Below, one piece after another: positions 1 to 9,128 of a DNA stretch of 64,000 nucleotides (positions are counted from its first letter, which is position 1; each line of letters starts with the position of its first letter). The notes beneath the pieces were generated by a model that saw nothing but the letters and a program-made list of their open reading frames with translations, had not been told where the DNA came from and did not search any database. This DNA is from Arthrobacter citreus (GTDB lineage Bacteria > Bacillota > Bacilli > Bacillales > Bacillaceae_G): positions 3,596,001 through 3,660,000 of the forward strand of contig CP053688.1 in assembly GCA_013200995.1 (NCBI GenBank), written 5' to 3'. Both the position numbers and the translations under genes were made by a program.

Positions 1-688
1 CTAATTTTTCAATTGTCGTATCCTCTCTTGGACACTCATCTACTTCAATTTTTGTTACGACACCTTTTTTGCCAACAGACTCAATCGTAACAATCTCTTC
101 TTCAAATCTACCTGTTTTAATCGATTCAACGGCAAGTTGTTGACTACGAAGTGCCCACTCATCTTGTTGCTCACGTGAAATATCTTCTAATTTTGCAACT
201 TCACTTCCATACGTACCCATATGAACTCCAGTGAATGAACAAGTTAAACCATCTACTAGTAATCCGTCTTTTAACTCCGAGTGTCCCATCTTATTTCCCC
301 ATCTTAAATTGGTTTGATAATATGGTGCATTACTCATAGATTCCATTCCACCTGCGACAATACGTTTACTTTCACCAGATCGAATTAATAAGTCAGCAAG
401 CATTACACTTCTCATTCCTGATGCACATACTTTGTTAATTGTTTCGGATCTTGTTTCCCAAGGTAAACCTGCATTACGTAGTGCTTGTCTTGAAGGTAAT
501 TGCCCTTGTCCACCTTGTAAAACGCTTCCCATAATTACATCATCTATTGACTCTAAAGGATGGTTAACACGATTCAATGTTTCTTTAATTGCAATACCAC
601 CTAGCTCAGCAGCACTAAAACCTTTTAACATACCTCCAAAACGTCCAAATGGTGTACGAACTGCACTTACTATAACTGTTTTACTCAT
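1..688 (-). CDS. Acetyl-CoA C-acyltransferase (thiolase), C-terminal part cut by window edge
   Basis: Thiolase that condenses or cleaves acyl-CoA in fatty-acid or short-chain acyl-CoA metabolism. About 229 N-terminal residues are visible out of the roughly 390 usual for the family. The start is ATG at 688 with a G-rich ribosome-binding site just upstream (forward strand caatttcccccttaa). The nucleophile motif NKVCASGMR is present, with the active Cys at about residue 88, followed by the GGMESMSNAPY stretch typical of acetyl-CoA acetyltransferases. The His and second Cys motifs lie outside the window. It sits about 150 bp downstream of fadF on the same strand, so it probably belongs to the same beta-oxidation transcription unit. 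The family is clear; whether it is the mmgA or another paralogue cannot be decided here. Confidence 0.93.
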   Translation of the reverse strand, partial: MSKTVIVSAVRTPFGRFGGMLKGFSAAELGGIAIKETLNRVNHPLESIDDVIMGSVLQGGQGQLPSRQALRNAGLPWETRSETINKVCASGMRSVMLADLLIRSGESKRIVAGGMESMSNAPYYQTNLRWGNKMGHSELKDGLLVDGLTCSFTGVHMGTYGSEVAKLEDISREQQDEWALRSQQLAVESIKTGRFEEEIVTIESVGKKGVVTKIEVDECPREDTTIEKL

Positions 689-775
689 CCCAATTTCCCC
701 CTTAAATTAAGAAACTAATTTCTCTTCTATAAAAAATTCCTTTAATAGCAAATAAAAAGGCGCTCACTACAGTCT

Positions 776-802
776 GAAAGGTGTACAAGTTGCACACCTT
801 TC
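776..802 (-). other. Hairpin between fadF and thiolase gene
   Basis: Near-perfect inverted repeat with arms GAAAGGTGT and ACACCTTTC around a short loop, in the gap between fadF and the thiolase gene. No run of T follows on the minus strand, so it is more likely an RNA-processing or stability hairpin, or a weak attenuator, than a strong terminator. Confidence 0.4.
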
Positions 803-839
803 ATTGTTAATTTATGAAACTTGAAAAGTAATAGAACTC

Positions 840-2948
840 TTATGAAGCCTGGCTCTGCTTATCTCCAAAGATTGAAATTACTAAAAGCTCAGCAATATCG
901 AGTGTTTTAACACTTTCTTCAACTTCTTTTGCTTTTGTTCCATCTGATAACATTGTTAAGCAATAAGGACATCCTGTTCCAATGACATTCGGACTAACTG
1001 CAAGTGCTTGTTCAGTACGTGTAACATTAATACGGTTACCAACATGCTCTTCCATCCACATTAATCCACCACCCGCTCCACAGCACATTCCTGTTTCACG
1101 TTTACGCTCCATTTCAACTAGCTTAACGCCAGGAATTGCACGTAGAATGTCTCTAGGAGCTTCATAAACTTCATTGTATCTACCTAAATAACATGAATCA
1201 TGATAAGTAATAACTTCATCTACACGATGAACTGGCTTTAATCTTCCTTCTTTAACCCATTGCGATAATAATTCTGTATGGTGATAAACTTCAACTGATA
1301 ATCCAAAATCAGGATATTCATTTTTAAATGTGTTATAAGCATGCGGATCAATTGTTACTAATTTGCTTACTTCTGCTTTTTCGATTTCTGCGATATTATT
1401 AGATGCTAATTCCTGGAATAAGAATTCTTGACCTAAACGTCTAGGTGTATCACCAGAGTTTTTCTCCTTATTACCTAAAATTGCAAATTTAATTCCAGCT
1501 TCATTCATAAGTTTTGCAAACGCTAGAGCGATTTTTTGGCTACGGTTATCATATGCACCCATTGAACCAACCCAGAATAAGTATTCAATTTCTTCCCCAG
1601 CTTTTTTAGCTTCTTTTACAGTTGGGATGTGGATACTTTCATCAAGCTCTCTCCAATTTTCACGATCCTTACGATTTAATCCCCAAGGATTTCCTTGGCG
1701 CTCGATATTCGTCATTGCACGTTGAGCATCAGGTTGCATTTTACCTTCCGTTAAAACTAAATAACGACGTAAATCAATAATCTTTTCAACATGCTCATTC
1801 ATTACTGGACATTGGTCTTCACAATTACGACAAGTCGTACATGCCCAAATCTCTTCTTCAGTAATGACATCGCCAATTAAACTTGGACTATATTCTAATG
1901 TTGCTGCTGTTTCTTGATTTCCTTGAGAAGAAAACGCTAATTGATTACCTTTTGTTTTAGAAAAAGCAACAGTTGGAACCCATGGTGCTCGAGATGTTAC
2001 AACAGCTCCAGTTTCAGTTAAATGGTCACGAAGTTTTAAGATTAAATCCATCGGTGACAGCATTTTCCCAGTTGCCGTAGCAGGACAAACATTTGTACAA
2101 CGACCACATTCAACACAAGCATATAAATCAATTAATTGAGACTGACGGAAATCACTAATTTTTCCAACACCAAATGTTTCCTGTGTTTCATCTTCAAAAT
2201 CGATTTTTTCTAATTTTCCTGCTTTCGATAAGCGATTAAAATACACGTTTGCTGGTCCAGCAAGTAAATGTGCGTGCTTTGATTGAGGCACATACACTAA
2301 GAAAGTTAAAAGTGAAATTAAGTGAGTCCACCAAGCAACATAAAAGAATGAAATGGCTAAAGGCTTACTAATTCCACCAAAGATTGTTGCAACTAAAGAT
2401 GCGATTGGCTCATGGAAGCTTGTTCCTTCTCCGCTCCAAATGATTCCCATGCCATTTCCAAAAAGAGTTGATAACATTAATAAACCAATAAAAATTAGAA
2501 CTAAACCGCTTTTCCAACCTCTTTTTAATCGAACTAACTTTTCAATATATCGTCTATGGAAAGCCCAAACAACTGCTACCAGTATTAACAACGCCACGAT
2601 TTCTTCAAAAAATGTAAATGCACCATATAACGGCCCAAGTGGTAAATGCACCCCAGGAACTAGACCTCTTAAAATAAAATCTAAAGCACCTGCTTGAACT
2701 AAAATAAATCCGTAGAAGAATAGCAAATGAATAAATCCGCTTTTCTTATCCTTCAATAGCTTTTTTTGCCCAAAAACATTCACCCAAATTTTTTGAAAAC
2801 GATCTTTAAAATTTCTTTCAAACTCTTCCTTTTTGCCTAGCTTGATGTAGGCTAGTCTTGTTTTAATCAGGTAAATGAATAAATAAATAGCATAAACTGT
2901 AATTGCCACAAACCCCAATGCGTTCAAATACAAAAGTGCATGATCCAT
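840..2948 (-). CDS. fadF: FadF-like membrane iron-sulfur oxidoreductase
   Basis: Predicted membrane-bound electron carrier that passes electrons from fatty-acid beta-oxidation (acyl-CoA dehydrogenase/ETF) toward the quinone pool; homologue of B. subtilis YwjF/FadF. The start is ATG 2948, preceded at good spacing by GGGGGAGG; a TTG 18 bases upstream lies before that site. The product has 702 residues. The first ~235 residues hold several hydrophobic helices like the nitrate-reductase gamma family. Two 4Fe-4S motifs follow (CVECGRCTNVCP with cysteines near 278, 281, 284, 288, and CTTCRNCEDQCP near 370-380). Two CCG-type cysteine regions (YHDSCYLGR and GMCCGAGGG) lie in the last 180 residues, as in heterodisulfide-reductase-like proteins. 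A FadR-type operator lies about 100 bp upstream. The electron-transfer role is inferred from the family. Confidence 0.93.
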   Translation of the reverse strand: MDHALLYLNALGFVAITVYAIYLFIYLIKTRLAYIKLGKKEEFERNFKDRFQKIWVNVFGQKKLLKDKKSGFIHLLFFYGFILVQAGALDFILRGLVPGVHLPLGPLYGAFTFFEEIVALLILVAVVWAFHRRYIEKLVRLKRGWKSGLVLIFIGLLMLSTLFGNGMGIIWSGEGTSFHEPIASLVATIFGGISKPLAISFFYVAWWTHLISLLTFLVYVPQSKHAHLLAGPANVYFNRLSKAGKLEKIDFEDETQETFGVGKISDFRQSQLIDLYACVECGRCTNVCPATATGKMLSPMDLILKLRDHLTETGAVVTSRAPWVPTVAFSKTKGNQLAFSSQGNQETAATLEYSPSLIGDVITEEEIWACTTCRNCEDQCPVMNEHVEKIIDLRRYLVLTEGKMQPDAQRAMTNIERQGNPWGLNRKDRENWRELDESIHIPTVKEAKKAGEEIEYLFWVGSMGAYDNRSQKIALAFAKLMNEAGIKFAILGNKEKNSGDTPRRLGQEFLFQELASNNIAEIEKAEVSKLVTIDPHAYNTFKNEYPDFGLSVEVYHHTELLSQWVKEGRLKPVHRVDEVITYHDSCYLGRYNEVYEAPRDILRAIPGVKLVEMERKRETGMCCGAGGGLMWMEEHVGNRINVTRTEQALAVSPNVIGTGCPYCLTMLSDGTKAKEVEESVKTLDIAELLVISIFGDKQSQAS

Positions 2949-3051
2949 GATGTATTCCTCCCCCAATGTCCCCGGTTATAAATAAAACGCTTACTTTTTA
3001 AAAATTTATAACCATAATAATATTCAGAAAATATATACTTCAATTATATTA

Positions 3052-3069
3052 TGAATGACTATTCAGTCA
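3052..3069. promoter_or_regulatory. FadR-type operator upstream of fadF
   Basis: The sequence TGAATGACTATTCAGTCA matches the B. subtilis FadR palindrome (TGAATGANTANTCATTCA, from memory) at all but one defined position. It lies between divergent fadF (start 2948) and clsB (start 3161), nearer the fadF promoter region. This fits repression of beta-oxidation genes that is relieved by long-chain acyl-CoA. Regulation is inferred from the motif and the gene function. Confidence 0.75.
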
Positions 3070-3160
3070 AATACTTTTTCATATTTAATTAGCCCTTTTT
3101 CATATTCTTCAGTTTAAATGGTCATACTATCAACACGTAAAAGGTAAAGGAGTTAGTTAT

Positions 3161-4354
3161 ATGATTCTTTGTATTTGCTTATTTGCTCTACTCATTCTAA
3201 TACTCCTTGCTAGCTTAGATCTTTATTTTGGTTACAAAGCTTTTCATAAATACGATAAGGCTTGCCCATTTAAAAATAGATATAGTGAAACAATGTTAAT
3301 AACAGACGGTAATGTCCTATACGAAAATCTTCTTAAAGACATAAATGAGGCAAGTTCTAGTATTTCCATGCTTTTTTATATCGTTCGTAATGATGATACT
3401 TCCGAAAAATTTTTGTCGCTACTAGAAAAAAAGGCGCACGAAGGATTACAAGTACGTTTGCTTGTCGATTGGATCGGTAGCTTTGGACTTAAACGGAAAA
3501 GAATCGAAAAACTAAAAAAAAATGGTGTAAAAGTATTATTTAATCGACGTACTGGATTTCCGTATACTCTCTATCGGTTTCAGCACCGTAACCATCGTAA
3601 AATTACAGTGATTGATCAAAAAACCGGTTATTTTGGTGGATTCAATATTGGCAAAGAATATATTGGCTTTGACGAAGACCTAGGTTATTGGAGAGATTAT
3701 CATATTCGTATGACAGGTGAAGGTGTAAAAGATTTACATGTTCAATTTTTAATAGACTGGGTTAGAAGCGGTGGTAAATCCTTCACTTTAACTGATGAAA
3801 AAGACCTAGTTAAGGGAAAAATCGAACATCACTTCTATTCATCTGACTTTATTCGTATTGAGAATCTTTATAAAAAATTAATTGATAAAGCAGAAAAGCA
3901 TATCTTTATTGGCACTCCATATTTTATACCAACTAAAAAGCTTATGGATGCTTTACTAGCAGCACAAAAACGAGGTGTCCGCATCTGTGTTATGGTTCCT
4001 GAAAAAGAAGACCACAGGCTAGTTAAAGAAGCGAGTTTCCCTCACCTCCTTTTAATCCTTGAAGGTGGCGGCGAAGTTTTCCATTATCAGAAAGGATTCT
4101 TTCATGCCAAAGTATTATTAATCGATGATCGCTGCTGTGATGTAGGGTCCGTTAACTTTGATCGTAGAAGCCTTTGTATAAATGATGAATGGAGCTGTAT
4201 TTTTGCAAGTGAATCCTTCATATTGGAAATCAAAAAAATATTTATGAAAGACTTAGAGCGTTCAAAATCCTACCCTATTCAACATTATAAAAAGACAACT
4301 CTCTCATGGAAATGTCGTAAGCTTTTATCCAAGCTTCTTTCTCCATTAATGTAA
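3161..4354 (+). CDS. clsB: Cardiolipin synthase-like phospholipase D family protein
   Basis: Phospholipase D superfamily enzyme, probably making cardiolipin from phosphatidylglycerol at the membrane; homologue of B. subtilis ClsB/YwjE. It has 397 residues, which is standard. An N-terminal hydrophobic anchor spans about residues 3-25. Two HxKxxxxD catalytic motifs are visible, at H145/K147/D152 and H315/K317/D322, each followed by the usual G-G/S-xN segment (GGFNIG, GSVNFDRRS). The ATG is preceded by AAAGGAG. It is followed 40 bp downstream by uvsE in the same direction, matching the ywjE-ywjD order of B. subtilis. Its exact lipid product has not been shown here. Confidence 0.9.
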   Translation: MILCICLFALLILILLASLDLYFGYKAFHKYDKACPFKNRYSETMLITDGNVLYENLLKDINEASSSISMLFYIVRNDDTSEKFLSLLEKKAHEGLQVRLLVDWIGSFGLKRKRIEKLKKNGVKVLFNRRTGFPYTLYRFQHRNHRKITVIDQKTGYFGGFNIGKEYIGFDEDLGYWRDYHIRMTGEGVKDLHVQFLIDWVRSGGKSFTLTDEKDLVKGKIEHHFYSSDFIRIENLYKKLIDKAEKHIFIGTPYFIPTKKLMDALLAAQKRGVRICVMVPEKEDHRLVKEASFPHLLLILEGGGEVFHYQKGFFHAKVLLIDDRCCDVGSVNFDRRSLCINDEWSCIFASESFILEIKKIFMKDLERSKSYPIQHYKKTTLSWKCRKLLSKLLSPLM

Positions 4355-4396
4355 TGTTTTTAAAGTGCCAAAAACAGTAATTGAGGTGAGCACAAT

Positions 4397-5353
4397 ATGA
4401 TTATTCGATTTGGATACGTATCACATGCATTATCTTTATATAATTGTTCACCTGCAAAAACACTAACTTTAACACGTTATAAAACGCTTGATCAAGATGA
4501 ACGTTTAGAGAAGCTAATTTCTGTTACAACACAAAATTTGGAGAATACGTATAGAGCACTTCATTATAATGTAGGACAACAAATTCCCTTATACAGAATG
4601 TCCTCTTCAATGGTCCCTTTGGCGACTCATCCAGATGTAGAATTTGATTATATTAATATTTTTCACAAGCAATTCAAAGAAATAGGCGATTTTATTAAAA
4701 AGCATGAATTAAGAGTTAGTTTTCACCCTAATCAATTCACGCTTTTTACAAGTGAGAAGCCACATATCACTGATAATGCTGTAATTGATATGGAATATCA
4801 CTTTAAAGTACTTGAAGCAATGGGCGTTTCAAACCAAAGTGTGATCAACATCCATATTGGAGGGGCTTATGGTAATAAGGATCTTGCTATTAATCGTTTT
4901 TATGAAAATATAAAAAAACTCCCTTCTCATATTAAAAAACAAATGACACTAGAAAACGACGATAAAACGTACAATACATCGGAAACATTAATGGTATGTA
5001 AAAATGAAGGCATACCACTCGTATTCGATTATCATCACCATATGGCCAATTTATGTGAAGAACCATTGGAGGAATTATTACCACTCATTTTCTCTACTTG
5101 GGATCACACAAATTTGAAACCTAAAATACATATTTCCTCTCCAAAGTCTGAAAAAGAGTTTAGATCTCACTCAGACTTAATTGATCTTGATTTTATTAAA
5201 CCCTTTTTTGACATTGCTCGATCAATTGGAAGTGATATTGATATAATGATTGAGTCAAAAAAGAAGGACATAGCATTATTGCAATTGATGGAAGACCTAT
5301 CGAAATTAAGGGGCTATAAACGAATAAGCGGCGGAATGATTGAAGTGAAATAG
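4397..5353 (+). CDS. uvsE: UV DNA damage endonuclease UvsE
   Basis: UvdE-family endonuclease that nicks DNA 5' of UV photoproducts and starts alternative excision repair. The product has 318 residues and starts [11 protein letters not shown], the usual start for this TIM-barrel family. Metal-binding residues appear in the conserved segments [22 protein letters not shown] and FDYHHH. The start is ATG with GAGGTGA upstream. It lies just downstream of clsB and is closed by a strong terminator at 5354-5388. In Bacillus the orthologue contributes to spore UV resistance. Confidence 0.95.
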   Translation: MIIRFGYVSHALSLYNCSPAKTLTLTRYKTLDQDERLEKLISVTTQNLENTYRALHYNVGQQIPLYRMSSSMVPLATHPDVEFDYINIFHKQFKEIGDFIKKHELRVSFHPNQFTLFTSEKPHITDNAVIDMEYHFKVLEAMGVSNQSVINIHIGGAYGNKDLAINRFYENIKKLPSHIKKQMTLENDDKTYNTSETLMVCKNEGIPLVFDYHHHMANLCEEPLEELLPLIFSTWDHTNLKPKIHISSPKSEKEFRSHSDLIDLDFIKPFFDIARSIGSDIDIMIESKKKDIALLQLMEDLSKLRGYKRISGGMIEVK

Positions 5354-5388
5354 AAACCACAAGGGACCCTTTACTCCCTTGTGGTTTT
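5354..5388 (+). terminator. Rho-independent terminator after uvsE
   Basis: Stem with arms AAACCACAAGGG and CCCTTGTGGTTT around a 10-base loop, ending in T-rich sequence. Confidence 0.9.
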
Positions 5389-5493
5389 ACATTTTAAGAG
5401 CTTTTTATCTGCTTTGAACTCGTTAGTGATATGATGGTTTATAGATATTAATCTAAAGTCTGACTTCGACTCTAATATAAAGGTGGCTTGGAA

Positions 5494-5862
5494 ATGAACT
5501 ATCAGGATGCTTTACAACAATACATAATAGCAACAAATACGCATGATTTTGACCAAGTAAAAAAATACATACATAAGGATGCTACTTATTGGTTTTCTAA
5601 TAAATCATGTACAAATTTACTTGATATCCAACAGTACTTTGAAAATGCTTGGAATCTGATTCAAGATGAAGTCTATAGAGCTACAAATGTAAACTGGCTA
5701 ACTACTGATGAGAATTCAGCTTCCTGTACTTATCAATATCATTATGAAGGCTATATGAATGGGAAATTTGTAAAAGGTCATGGTAGGGCTACAAATGTGT
5801 TTATGAAGGATGCAGTTGGTGACTGGAAGGTTATTCATGAGCATTTGAGTAGCCATGCATAA
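5494..5862 (+). CDS. SnoaL/NTF2-like small protein
   Basis: Protein of 122 residues with the composition of the NTF2-like/SnoaL (DUF4440) fold. It has an N-terminal helix (YQDALQQYIIATNTHDF), then KYIHKDATYWF, and ends in beta strands finishing GDWKVIHEHLSS, which is typical of this group. I chose ATG 5494 because AAAGGTGG lies 8-9 bases upstream; the TTG at 5488 is too close to that site. It is monocistronic and faces the rsgI gene across a shared terminator. Members are small-molecule-binding or isomerase-like proteins; no specific function can be assigned. Confidence 0.75.
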   Translation: MNYQDALQQYIIATNTHDFDQVKKYIHKDATYWFSNKSCTNLLDIQQYFENAWNLIQDEVYRATNVNWLTTDENSASCTYQYHYEGYMNGKFVKGHGRATNVFMKDAVGDWKVIHEHLSSHA

Positions 5863-5901
5863 GACTCGATTTCTTTCATGGCTCTTTGGCTCTTCGACTG
5901 T

Positions 5902-5935
5902 AAAAAAGCTCAGATAATCAATCTGAGCCTTTTTC
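5902..5935. terminator. Bidirectional terminator between SnoaL-like gene and rsgI
   Basis: Stem AGCTCAGAT / ATCTGAGC flanked by A-run and T-run, so it can work in both directions. The rsgI stop codon lies inside the hairpin. Confidence 0.88.
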
Positions 5936-7009
5936 ATTATTATTATTCCAGCTATTATTGTGCCTGTGATCGTACTCGTTGTTTTTGTTTTCATTGCCCT
6001 TATCACGATTACTGCACCTATGGCATCGATCATTTTGGCCTTTTCTACTTTGGTAATTATTGTTTCTTTTTACTTCCCGTTCGTAATTATACTGATTTTT
6101 TTTTTTATCTTGGTGTTTTTCATATTTATTGTTTTGCTTATTTTGATTTTGTTTCGACGAATCTCGATGCTCTTCTTGATGTCTATTATTCCACTGACTT
6201 TGCTTATTTCCCCAATGCGCTTTTTGTTGTCTATTATTCCTATCTTCTTTTGAATAACGATGATTATTCGCTCTGTTATTCTCTACTTTAGGTGACTTAA
6301 CACTAGGTTTATCTTTGCCATTCTTTTCGCCTCTTGTCACTTTGGCTGAATGAGAATTAAAACTACTTACTTGCTTATTTTGAGTTTGAAGTTGAGTTTT
6401 AATCTTAGGTTGAATTTTAGGTTGATCTAAATCCTTAGAATTTGGAATTTTAATATGGTTATTGGTCTCTTGAATATCCTTCAATTCATTATTTAGTTCA
6501 CTTTGTTTATTTTTAAATTCCTTTTTCATCTCACCAGTTAATTTGATTTGATCATCCGGTTGAATAACTTTAGACTTCTCCATTTCACCAACTAAATCAT
6601 CCATAACTGACTGTAAAGGCTCCTGTTTCCAGTTATCTATTTTATCAATCACTTTTTTACCTTGTTCATTGTGTCCTTTTAATCCAATAACATTTAACTG
6701 TTTATCTAAAATTAATGATACCTTTGCCCCTGAATCAATTGTGACTCTCCCTGCTGCCAATGCTTTTTTGTTATTCCAATTTACGAACAAAAATGACATT
6801 AGAATTAATGCACTGGCAATTACGACAGGTATCAATTTGGGGATATTTATTTTTATTTTATTATTTGAAATAATTGCGCTGCTAGGGAACTGAATTTCTT
6901 CACCAATTGAATAGGATGACAATAACTTTTTACATTTTAAATACTCACCGTTAGCTGTTAATACAACTACGGAAGAATGATTTACTTCCAATACAATACC
7001 ATTGTTCAT
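5918..7009 (-). CDS. rsgI: Anti-sigma-I factor RsgI family protein
   Basis: Transmembrane anti-sigma factor expected to hold SigI inactive at the membrane. It has 363 residues. Residues 1-55 match the RsgI N-terminal domain (GIVLEVNHSSVVVLTANGEY, then KKLLSSYSIGEEI). One membrane helix follows at about 58-80, then a juxtamembrane extracellular domain to about 125. The remainder is low-complexity sequence very rich in Asn, Gln, Lys, His and Arg, with no recognisable enzyme or sugar-binding sensor domain. It is translated from ATG 7009, two bases after the sigI stop, with the ribosome-binding site inside sigI, so the pair is translationally coupled. At the position where clostridial RsgI proteins carry an Asn-Pro pair after the helix, this one reads TIDSGAKVSL (by-eye alignment). 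Confidence 0.88.
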   Translation of the reverse strand: MNNGIVLEVNHSSVVVLTANGEYLKCKKLLSSYSIGEEIQFPSSAIISNNKIKINIPKLIPVVIASALILMSFLFVNWNNKKALAAGRVTIDSGAKVSLILDKQLNVIGLKGHNEQGKKVIDKIDNWKQEPLQSVMDDLVGEMEKSKVIQPDDQIKLTGEMKKEFKNKQSELNNELKDIQETNNHIKIPNSKDLDQPKIQPKIKTQLQTQNKQVSSFNSHSAKVTRGEKNGKDKPSVKSPKVENNRANNHRYSKEDRNNRQQKAHWGNKQSQWNNRHQEEHRDSSKQNQNKQNNKYEKHQDKKKNQYNYEREVKRNNNYQSRKGQNDRCHRCSNRDKGNENKNNEYDHRHNNSWNNNNEKGSD

Positions 7010-7011
7010 CT

Positions 7012-7740
7012 TCAGTTCCCCCTTTTTAAGTAGTTTTGTAAATAAATATAGTCATTGACGCTTATAATACACATGGCAATTATATATTTCCTATGTTTAT
7101 CTAGCGTTTTTCGACTTATATTAACTTTAGTTTCTAGTTTGTTCATCGGTAACTTTTTCTTTTTATATAGAAAGGCTAACATTTCTTCATCAGAAGCAAT
7201 AATATCTACAACTGAAAAAATATGTTCCCTTGTGTCTTCATGTTTAGGGGATACCTCTACTAAAGTTTCTAAAGTAATGCCAAATTGTTTAAGCATCTCA
7301 CTGAAATGAATAATTTCCTCTTTACGATTGATCTCATCAAAGTTTTTAATATACGAGCTATAAACATGGTCATCGTACTGTTTATGTATATTCTCCGACC
7401 CATTTTGTTCTAAAGTCAATAATTGATATTTAGATTCCTTACGAAAATAATCAATCAACTCACGTTTTATGATCAATTTGGCGAAAGTTAAAAATGAAGC
7501 CCCTTTTTTATATGAATATAGTTTAATAGCTTCATGAAATGCACTTAGCCCAATACTATATTCATCTTCTTGATTTGTAATATATCTGCCACAAATAGTA
7601 GAAACAGTTTTGCTTATAAAAGGGGAGTATTGAATGATAAAATCATCAAGTTCCTTTGATGAAGATTGTTGTATTGTTAATACAATATCTTCAATCTTTT
7701 CTTTCCTTTTATAAAGTGTCTGAAAAATTGTAAGTAACAA
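7012..7740 (-). CDS. sigI: RNA polymerase sigma factor SigI
   Basis: Alternative sigma factor of the SigI class, linked in Bacillus to heat shock and cell-wall homeostasis. About 242 residues. The region-2-like segment is clear (SKTVSTICGRYITNQEDEYSIGLSAF is the core area, followed by SFLTFAKLIIKRELIDYFRKES). The C-terminal part carries a helix-turn-helix-like stretch (MNKLETKVNISRKTLDKHRKYI). I prefer the TTG at 7740 because AAAGGAG lies 8-9 bases before it; a TTG at 7758 would place that site inside the gene. It is the first gene of a two-gene operon with rsgI. Confidence 0.88.
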   Translation of the reverse strand: MLLTIFQTLYKRKEKIEDIVLTIQQSSSKELDDFIIQYSPFISKTVSTICGRYITNQEDEYSIGLSAFHEAIKLYSYKKGASFLTFAKLIIKRELIDYFRKESKYQLLTLEQNGSENIHKQYDDHVYSSYIKNFDEINRKEEIIHFSEMLKQFGITLETLVEVSPKHEDTREHIFSVVDIIASDEEMLAFLYKKKKLPMNKLETKVNISRKTLDKHRKYIIAMCIISVNDYIYLQNYLKRGN

Positions 7741-7855
7741 AACCCCATCTCCTTTCAAAAGAGGATTGATTGGCGACTAAAGAAGGCGCCTCCATCATTA
7801 TATAATCAAATGAATGTAAGAGGCACCATTTTAATTACCAATTAAACTTAAGCAT

Positions 7856-7884
7856 ATCGCATCTTATGAAATGTTTCATGCGAT
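7856..7884. other. Nested inverted repeat upstream of sigI
   Basis: Outer arms ATCGCAT and ATGCGAT enclose an inner palindrome ATGAAA-tg-TTTCAT. It lies between the DUF5667 gene (stop at 7917) and sigI. It could end the DUF5667 transcript or act as an operator for sigI; there is no T-run, which favours a protein-binding or attenuator role. Confidence 0.4.
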
Positions 7885-7916
7885 TTTCTTGAAAGGTGAA
7901 TGGTAATAATTACTTA

Positions 7917-9128
7917 TTAATCTTCGTCATGTCCATTTCCGTGGTTTTCACCTTGGTCATTTGAATTTTCATTTTTTTTCCACTCATGCTTTTCATTTCC
8001 CTTATGGTTTCCACGGTTTTCATGTTCACCACGATTTCTATGATTTGTAACTTCGTGCTTTTTCACTTCATGTTTTTTTGCTTCATGCTTTTTCACTTCA
8101 TGTCGTTCAGCTTTTTCTTCTTTTTCAACTTTTACTTTTTTAACTTTAGCTACTTTTACTTTCTTTGATATATGTTGATGGTGCTCTTCCTTATGCTCTA
8201 CTTTTACAGGCTTTGTAGAAACCTCAGCAGCATCATCTTTGTCATCATTTTCACCTTGATCATCTTCATTAACATTTTTTACGTCTGTATCTTTTACATC
8301 TTCGTTAACGTTTTTTACATCTGTATCATTTACATCTTCAATTTTAGTTATAGTTGTAATAACTTCTGGTGTATCTGAATTTTCAGTAGATCCATCTGGG
8401 TATTGAATTGTAATAACTGGTTTTAGTGCAGTTGAATTCTTTTCTTCATGCTTTAAAACTTTCTCTAGTCTTTCAGAAATTTTGTTAAAGCTCTTTTCAA
8501 TATTTTTTGCGATTGCAGCTTTTGCTTTAGGATTTTTCACTTTATCTAAAACGTCTGCTAAAACAAGTAAATTATTATTTAAGTGGTGCTGAATTTTTGC
8601 AATTTCTTTTTGCTCTTTAGTTAATTTTTGTTTTTCATGTTTTTCTGTATCTTCTTTTTCTGTTCCTTGTTTTTCTACTTCAGTTGAAGCTTCAGCTGGT
8701 TTCGTCGTAGCATTATCTTCTGCTGTTGTTTTTTCTGTAGTCGTTGGCTCAGTAATAGTTGGAAGCTTACCTTCAAGCTGTCCTTGAGCATTTTCCATCT
8801 GACCTAAAGCTTCTTTAATTGTTTCTTTTGCTAGATCTTCTTTACCTTCTTTAATTAATTCTCTTGCTTCATGAATACGCTCTTGCGCAAATTCCGCTAA
8901 AAGTTCTGCTTCTTTTACTTTGTCTGTTGTTAATAATAGTTGAATCTTTTCTACAGTTGTTTTTACAAAATAGAAGAAATCGCCTTTAACTAATGCAGGT
9001 GCTTCTTCTTTGTGGTTTAAATCAGTTTTTGAAGCTGACTCATTTTCAGCAGCAAATACTGAACTTGAAAATCCTAATTGAGATAATAATAATGCTGTGG
9101 CAGTTGTATGTACTAAAAGTTTTTTCAT
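7917..9128 (-). CDS. Secreted DUF5667-domain protein with His/Lys-rich tail
   Basis: Exported protein of 403 residues. The start is ATG 9128, with AAAGGGG upstream; the open frame runs 42 bases further but without a ribosome-binding site. It has a signal peptide (MKKLLVHTTATALLLSQLGF, cleavage near VFA-AE). A DUF5667-like helical region at about residues 40-120 carries the typical GDFFYFVKTTVEKIQL segment and then a coiled helical stretch. A Thr/Glu/Lys linker follows, a second helical region at about 170-230, and two copies of a 12-residue repeat (TDVKNVNED type). The basic tail is built from repeated HEVKK and HEAKK units and then HENRG/NHKGNE. The function is unknown; surface or wall binding is a guess. 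It lies upstream of sigI-rsgI on the same strand, which may mean shared physiology. Confidence 0.8.
   Translation of the reverse strand: MKKLLVHTTATALLLSQLGFSSSVFAAENESASKTDLNHKEEAPALVKGDFFYFVKTTVEKIQLLLTTDKVKEAELLAEFAQERIHEARELIKEGKEDLAKETIKEALGQMENAQGQLEGKLPTITEPTTTEKTTAEDNATTKPAEASTEVEKQGTEKEDTEKHEKQKLTKEQKEIAKIQHHLNNNLLVLADVLDKVKNPKAKAAIAKNIEKSFNKISERLEKVLKHEEKNSTALKPVITIQYPDGSTENSDTPEVITTITKIEDVNDTDVKNVNEDVKDTDVKNVNEDDQGENDDKDDAAEVSTKPVKVEHKEEHHQHISKKVKVAKVKKVKVEKEEKAERHEVKKHEAKKHEVKKHEVTNHRNRGEHENRGNHKGNEKHEWKKNENSNDQGENHGNGHDED
8261..8332 (-). repeat. Two tandem 36-bp repeats inside the DUF5667 gene
   Basis: Units 8261-8296 and 8297-8332 differ at only a few positions and encode two 12-residue acidic repeats. 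A partial third copy begins at 8333. Repeats like this can change copy number by slippage. Confidence 0.85.
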
